Assembly (NCBI GenBank): GCA_030248225.1
Contig: JASANE010011798.1
Coordinates: 160,120 to 224,119, forward strand
Direction: 5' to 3'
Length of the DNA: 64,000 nucleotides
Source of the DNA: Trileptium ribeirensis
Lineage: Eukaryota > Nematoda > Enoplea > Enoplida > Thoracostomopsidae
Shown here: positions 59,501 to 64,000 of the stretch, one piece after another
Layout: each line of letters starts with the position of its first letter
Position numbering within the stretch: position 1 is the stretch's first letter
Notes under the pieces: generated by a model
The model's input: only the letters and a program-made list of their open reading frames with translations
Database searches by the model: none
Told to the model about the DNA's origin: nothing
Position numbers and translations under genes: made by a program

Positions 59501-61015
59501 CAACCGTCCATTTCATTTTGCGCTTTGTCGGAGTGGTTTTAACCTGAATACGTAAAAATTAAACCGAAGCTTACAAGCAAAATTATTTCGAATACATTAG
59601 ATACCAAAGCACCGACAAGGGATGAAATCCTAACGACCACATTGCTTGACGTTTATTCTAATTTTGTTACCTTTGCAAACATAAATAGTATTTGTATCTG
59701 AACATAACTTCCAGAATCACTTACAGCCATCGGAGGATTTGATGAATATAATACCCATGTCGATGCGGTTGCTTTGTTACACATTTTGTCATAATTTCAC
59801 GAACACCGAAAACCGAAAAAAGCGACAGGGTTAATGTAGAACAAATTTTCTGGGTAAAAAACACCTTAATTGATCAATAAGCTATATTCAACGCATTGTT
59901 TTATTGCTTCTAGGCTTTTGTAATGTGTTTTGCTTTTTTCAAACGTTTTTTATAAAGAATAAAAAATAAACACCGCAATACAGACGCGCTTACATGCAGT
60001 CATTTAGACATAACACGTTTAGGAACATTGAAACTTAACGATAACGTGACAATCAAATTACAGAATTTTGTCCAAGTACAAAAAATATTGCTAACAAATA
60101 CCTCCTGCGAACAGTCATATATTAATATTCCCGATGCCCAAAATATCAAAAACCGCTTTTCCATTTCAAGAATGATTATTACCTGGTTTCGGGCTCCTTT
60201 CAACGCTAGCTTAACACCACTTGGTCGAGATGGTCCGTCCTTCAATTTTTTGATTTGTTTTATTTTCGCCATGGTGCTAAATTATTTACGTATACTATTG
60301 GTGACATTATAGTAATCGAGGACATGTGCTATTAAAATGCCAAGTAAAAATACAATGTATTAACACAGCAACTATTCATATTATATAATGACTAAATTAG
60401 TAGTGATTGAAGCACTGACAATACTTTTTTCGCGAATAACTTTTGTGGAGATTAAACAACTAAGATGCTCTAGAGACCAATCTTACGCCTGTACTAGCAG
60501 TGGTTCAAATACTGAAAACAATTCTAAATATCTGGCATACAATATAAAAGTCGTTCCTTAAATACCGGGTGTGTTCCTTAATTCCAATATTGCGTTCCTT
60601 ATATCCCAAATTTCGATCAAAATAGATACAAATTCTGTTATGTAACAACAACACATCTCCGCCACCTTTAATCGAAAAAATAAGAACGATGTGAAAAAGG
60701 CAATGTCATGACGAATTTAGCGATATAAAAATATATAAACTTACATGCACCAATGTTGTGGTCCATTTGAAAGAAGGAAAGACAAAAATTCAGAAAACAG
60801 CGCTCTCGAAATTTATCACTTGACAAAACCAACACTTTTCGTAATAGCGAAAGAATCACTTGTTGCATAAAAAAACTGAAAGCACAGTGAGAAAGTTCGT
60901 TATGTTTTACATAAGGTGATGTCATACAAATATGTGGCCAGCGCGGAGACGAAAAAGGCGCATCAAACAAATGATGAGTGTTCCTTAATACCCGACGTTC
61001 CTTAATACCCAACAC
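56502..61015 (-). mobile_element. Tigger/pogo-like DNA transposon, ~4.5 kb, with ends and transposase
   Basis: TA dinucleotides flank both ends (56500-56501, 61016-61017). After the TA, the left end reads CAATTCGGTATTAAGGAACG and the reverse-complemented right end GTGTTGGGTATTAAGGAACG, in register. Subterminal TTAAGGAAC-type repeats cluster only near the ends: about six between 56511 and 56780 and five between 60552 and 61008. These are likely transposase-binding sites. A multi-exon transposase gene lies between on the minus strand. A short tandem repeat (GGTTACCGCTTTCATTACC twice) lies at 56824-56872. Confidence 0.85.
57351..60272 (-). CDS. Tigger/pogo-type transposase, three exons plus a frame-shifted C-terminal part
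   Basis: The transposase cuts and rejoins its element through a DDE/D catalytic core. Exons 60272-60183, 59543-59465 and 59060-57838 join in frame (phases 0 and 1) to 463 residues. The psq-type helix-turn-helix spans the second junction: KWTVESMNQAMQDVQYG then VPIRQAAERHSVPTT. A CENP-B-like DNA-binding domain follows (KDKALAEMIVKARDCGLPLS; GEDWWLRFKKRHSLTLRKP). The catalytic aspartates are visible in HMDETGLNAV, LLFDGHKSHVD and LQPLDQ; the last two are 35 residues apart. The frame ends at a TGA (57838). Skipping one base there enters a frame open to 57351, which carries the family's C-terminal STPFTPDL and a Cys/His finger (CKECSRLW ... CSECGYWIHAEC). Either a +1 frameshift, a lost base or an unseen small intron joins them. 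Confidence 0.85.
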
Positions 61016-61017
61016 TA

Positions 61018-63229
61018 CTATACTATAATAACGACCATTTAAATATCATGAAAGATAAGGTCCACGTCACCTTTAGGAGCTGGCCATTATATCATCAAGA
61101 AAAGAAAAGCCTGCATCGTAGTTCAGAGAGGCTTAATGTATAGCTCATGTAAGGTGAGGCACCTCGGCTTAGGCGAACTGTTAGCTCTAGTATAACGAGA
61201 ACGGCATAGTATATTCTAGAATCAATATTTCATATTAAAGTTACATGGACTAAAGACGCATCGTTAACTGATTTCTAGAAGATAGCCAATGAAGCTAGGT
61301 TAAAGAAATAATTTTCATCAAACTCATAAGTGACTGGTACAGCGAAACGTGATTAAACCAATACTGGCGCCTAAGATAACATATATTTTATACTACAAAG
61401 TTTACTTTTAAGCAAAATAATTATGTAAATTCATGCTTGTTGCTACTGTCGTTCCAGAGTGTTTGCATTATAATAATTCAAACGAGTGCGTTGGAGAAGC
61501 GACGAATAGTTTAAATGCTTAAAAGGTGCTATACAGTTTAAATGCCCTAACCGCAATATTTCAATTTAAAGTAAATAATCGTTTTGAACAAGCGTTTGTT
61601 TTTGCACTATAGTTATTTTGGCAGTTACGACAGCTACAAATATAGATCTCGATAAACCTTTCAGCCTAGGTTTTTCTAGAGGTATTTGGAAATGTGTGTG
61701 GTGAAAAACAAAGGAAATGCAGAAAAGAATTCGTTTTATCATATGAGACAGATGGGGCGGTAATTTTCTTTTTTTTGTAATTAAGCTGCTCAAGTTGACC
61801 CTTTGAATTCATATAGCTTAACGGTTGGCCTTCCATTTCCACATATTTCGAATCTCAAATTTTCACATTTACCTAAATTTCAGCAAAAACACATAAACAC
61901 ATACATGGGATTTTTGATCCTAATTCTGTATGCTATCCGGTAGTTCCGAAAACTGTATATCATGTACAGTCTGCCAAGATTTAAACCAAATACGTGATGT
62001 CAGTCGCTAGTCTTAGTAACTGCAGCTATATGTGCATATTTTCACGAAACATTCGTTTTTCTCCGCGTCATTAGCTTGATGTTATGCCTACAGTTTAAGC
62101 ATTTTAATCGAGTTTTCTGGCAAAATCTTTTACCTTTACCTCGTGTACGTACAGGCTGCCATACTATATTATTAAACAAACGAAATTCGACTTGTCATTG
62201 AACTAAAACTCGCCATTGACCCCTGCTTATCGAAATGGGAACCTTCAGATAAATTTTTCTACGTTATGCGGTAACGGTGAAACGCAAACCTAACACAGGA
62301 CCTTTTGAGAACAGTAATCTGTGTTAATACAGAATAAAGTTTATTAATTTTACAGAACCTAAACTTTACTTTTTCTTTAACATGGAGAGTTTCCTCAAAC
62401 ATATTGCTCCTTCTATTGGGCAAACCCAACAGTGAATATTTATTATCTGAACCAATTATTCTCTTCCAATGGCAAGTGCTTTAATTGAGCATATATTTTT
62501 AACGTTTTGGGTAAAATAGCGAACTAACTCGTCAAGGTAATATATTATACTTCATTAGGGCGGTACGGCTCATTAGGGAATTATTCTTGGTTGTCAATGT
62601 GGTTCTTGTAGCTTTTCGTTTTGCACTTCGCTGAGCGTAGTTTACTCTACGCCCGGCTTATCATAGTATTCTGAAAGGCTCAGCCGGAACTACATTCGTT
62701 CCAGAACAACTTAAGCGTAACAACGAACTTCTCTGTTGCGGATCTGTTGTCACAGGTAAGATAGAATTCTTTTTCTAAGATGATTCACTTTTAATGATTT
62801 TATCCTTTTCAATTATGTAACAAAATTTGTGTTAGTTTCCAGAAACACACAGTTTCCTAGCTTTGTGTAATACATACTCAACCGGTGGCTCCTGAGTATC
62901 TATGGTCTATTCCCGTTTTTACATAGTCCGTTATTTCTTTTCCGTGTGCCACCATTGAAATATGTTTTCCTTTAGAATTAGCCAGTAAAGGAAACATGAT
63001 TGTGACAATATTTTCGGTACTTTATTTTTTTGTACTTCTATCCACTGGCACACTTGTAGTTTTTACTTAGCATCATTTTATTCCTCGTTTACTATTAGAC
63101 ACGTTTATATAACAGGGAGACTTAACACTGGTCGATCAGATAGCAGCATTTAAATTATTGAAGCGACTGCTATAGTTTTATATAATCCTGCTTAATATCC
63201 GGCCACAGCTGCCGAGTATGTGCCTGGGA
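61018..63229. other. Intergenic; one interspersed repeat and a candidate exon end
   Basis: The TTAGGC-family repeat lies at 61095-61215. A possible exon ends at 62758 with a strong donor (GTCACAG/GTAAGA). After TCATAG it reads ILKGSAGTTFVPEQLKRNNE and on to GSVVT. I cannot identify it. Confidence 0.35.
61095..61215 (+). repeat. Interspersed TTAGGC-family repeat copy
   Basis: AAGAAAAGAAAAGCCTGCAT, GGCTTAATGTATAGCTCATG, CGGCTTAGGCGAACTG and TATAACGAGAACGGCATAG. Confidence 0.5.
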
Positions 63230-63231
63230 TA

Positions 63232-63683
63232 TTATGCGGGATTCACGTTATAATGTCCCCAACAGTTGGAACTTTTGTCCCACTGTAGTGTAGACTACAC
63301 CGTAAAGATGGTGACAGTGACACCCACACCATATAACAAAATATGAGGGTGTCAGGCACACCCCTAGATACCTCATTTTGGCAATGTAGTATTTCGGTGT
63401 TTTATGCTTGCCAATGCGGCGTTTCTAGGGTATCCTGTGGGCCCCATGTAAAATGACCCCACGGGGTGGCGGAAACCCTCAGCAAAACGAAAAAGCAACG
63501 ACGGTTCATTGACGCCGTCTGAAATAAGCCAAACTATTAGCTAGCTTTGTTTGAAATATATTTGAAACTTTATTCAAAAATACAGGGGTGTCTAAGACAC
63601 CCTGTAGTCTAGGGTGTGCCTGCCACTGTGTGGGGTACATAAGTTCCAAGTGGTGGGGACATTATAACGTGAATCTCGCATTA
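63232..63683. mobile_element. 452-bp TA-flanked MITE
   Basis: TA flanks at 63230-63231 and 63684-63685. The ends TTATGCGGGATTCACGTTAT and, reverse-complemented on the right, TAATGCGAGATTCACGTTAT continue as ATGTCCCC and TTGGAACTT. A second inner inverted pair CAGGCACACCC/GGGTGTGCCTG and a hairpin GGGTGTCT-A-AGACACCC lie inside. There is no coding capacity. A related end lies at 50585. Confidence 0.75.
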
Positions 63684-63685
63684 TA

Positions 63686-64000
63686 CGTGACATTGTTATG
63701 CGAAATTGACCGTAAAAAGTGGGGAAGTTTTGAAAGACAATCGTTTCTTCTGGTTCATGGCGCCGGAAGGAAACTTTGTCTATACCTATGTCTGTACAAT
63801 TTAAAAAAACAGGCAAAATACAAAATTGCATGATTTTCGAATCCGGTGGCAACAGTTCGTAAAACTCATACTAGCAAAGCAAACTTAGGTAAAGACTTTT
63901 GAAATTTTTAACTTCACGTAAATGTAAAGGCTATTATACATAATTTCACGTAATTGAATATATTAAAGACCTATTGTAACAGGGTCGTTCCGACCCTGTC
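63686..64000. other. Right window edge, nothing recognised
   Basis: AT-rich sequence. The last bases contain an incomplete inverted word (CAGGGTCG ... CGACCCTG at 63980-63998) that could be a small hairpin or a transposon end cut by the window. Confidence 0.3.

Overview
This is AT-rich metazoan nuclear DNA. It has GT-AG introns, low gene density (about one gene per 8-10 kb) and many small mobile-element remnants. A nematode is plausible: several genes have a splice acceptor just upstream of the start codon with no matching coding exon, as expected for spliced-leader trans-splicing, and one dispersed repeat is rich in TTAGGC-like words. No single feature proves the phylum.

Left part (1-12,000): the 3' half of a mitochondrial translation initiation factor 2 gene (MTIF2), six exons on the + strand. 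Its introns reach 4.1 kb and hold repeats, a small TA-type MITE (7915-8078) and a GC-rich hAT-like element (10029-11148). Next comes an intronless gene for an RRM-type, low-complexity nuclear protein (16783-19341). From 19.3 to 29.8 kb I see mainly repeats, including a hAT-like element with perfect 8-bp target duplications (24236-25971), a tandem pair of tRNA-related SINEs and a perfect 181-bp duplication.

Middle (29.8-47.6 kb): three recognisable intronless + strand genes. They encode SARNP/Tho1 (SAP domain plus seven RFG-type motifs; mRNA export), RBBP4/LIN-53 (WD40 histone chaperone) and DPAGT1/ALG7 (first step of N-glycan lipid-linked oligosaccharide synthesis). They are separated by a second hAT-like element (31815-32569), a perfect 215-bp duplication, a GC-rich 98-bp duplication and a degenerate ~78-bp satellite.

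Right part (47.6-64 kb): a solo LTR with perfect heat-shock-element trimers and a TATA-like box (50018-50408), a second copy of the GC-rich hAT-like family (51680-52367), and the last exon of an unidentified gene (53293-53469). There is also a 4.5-kb Tigger/pogo-like transposon with matching TA-flanked ends (56502-61015), whose three-exon transposase and PHD-like tail I reconstructed on the minus strand, and a 452-bp TA-flanked MITE (63232-63683).

The host genes show no shared pathway beyond general housekeeping. The strongest discoveries are the mobile elements, several of them bounded by exact target-site duplications.
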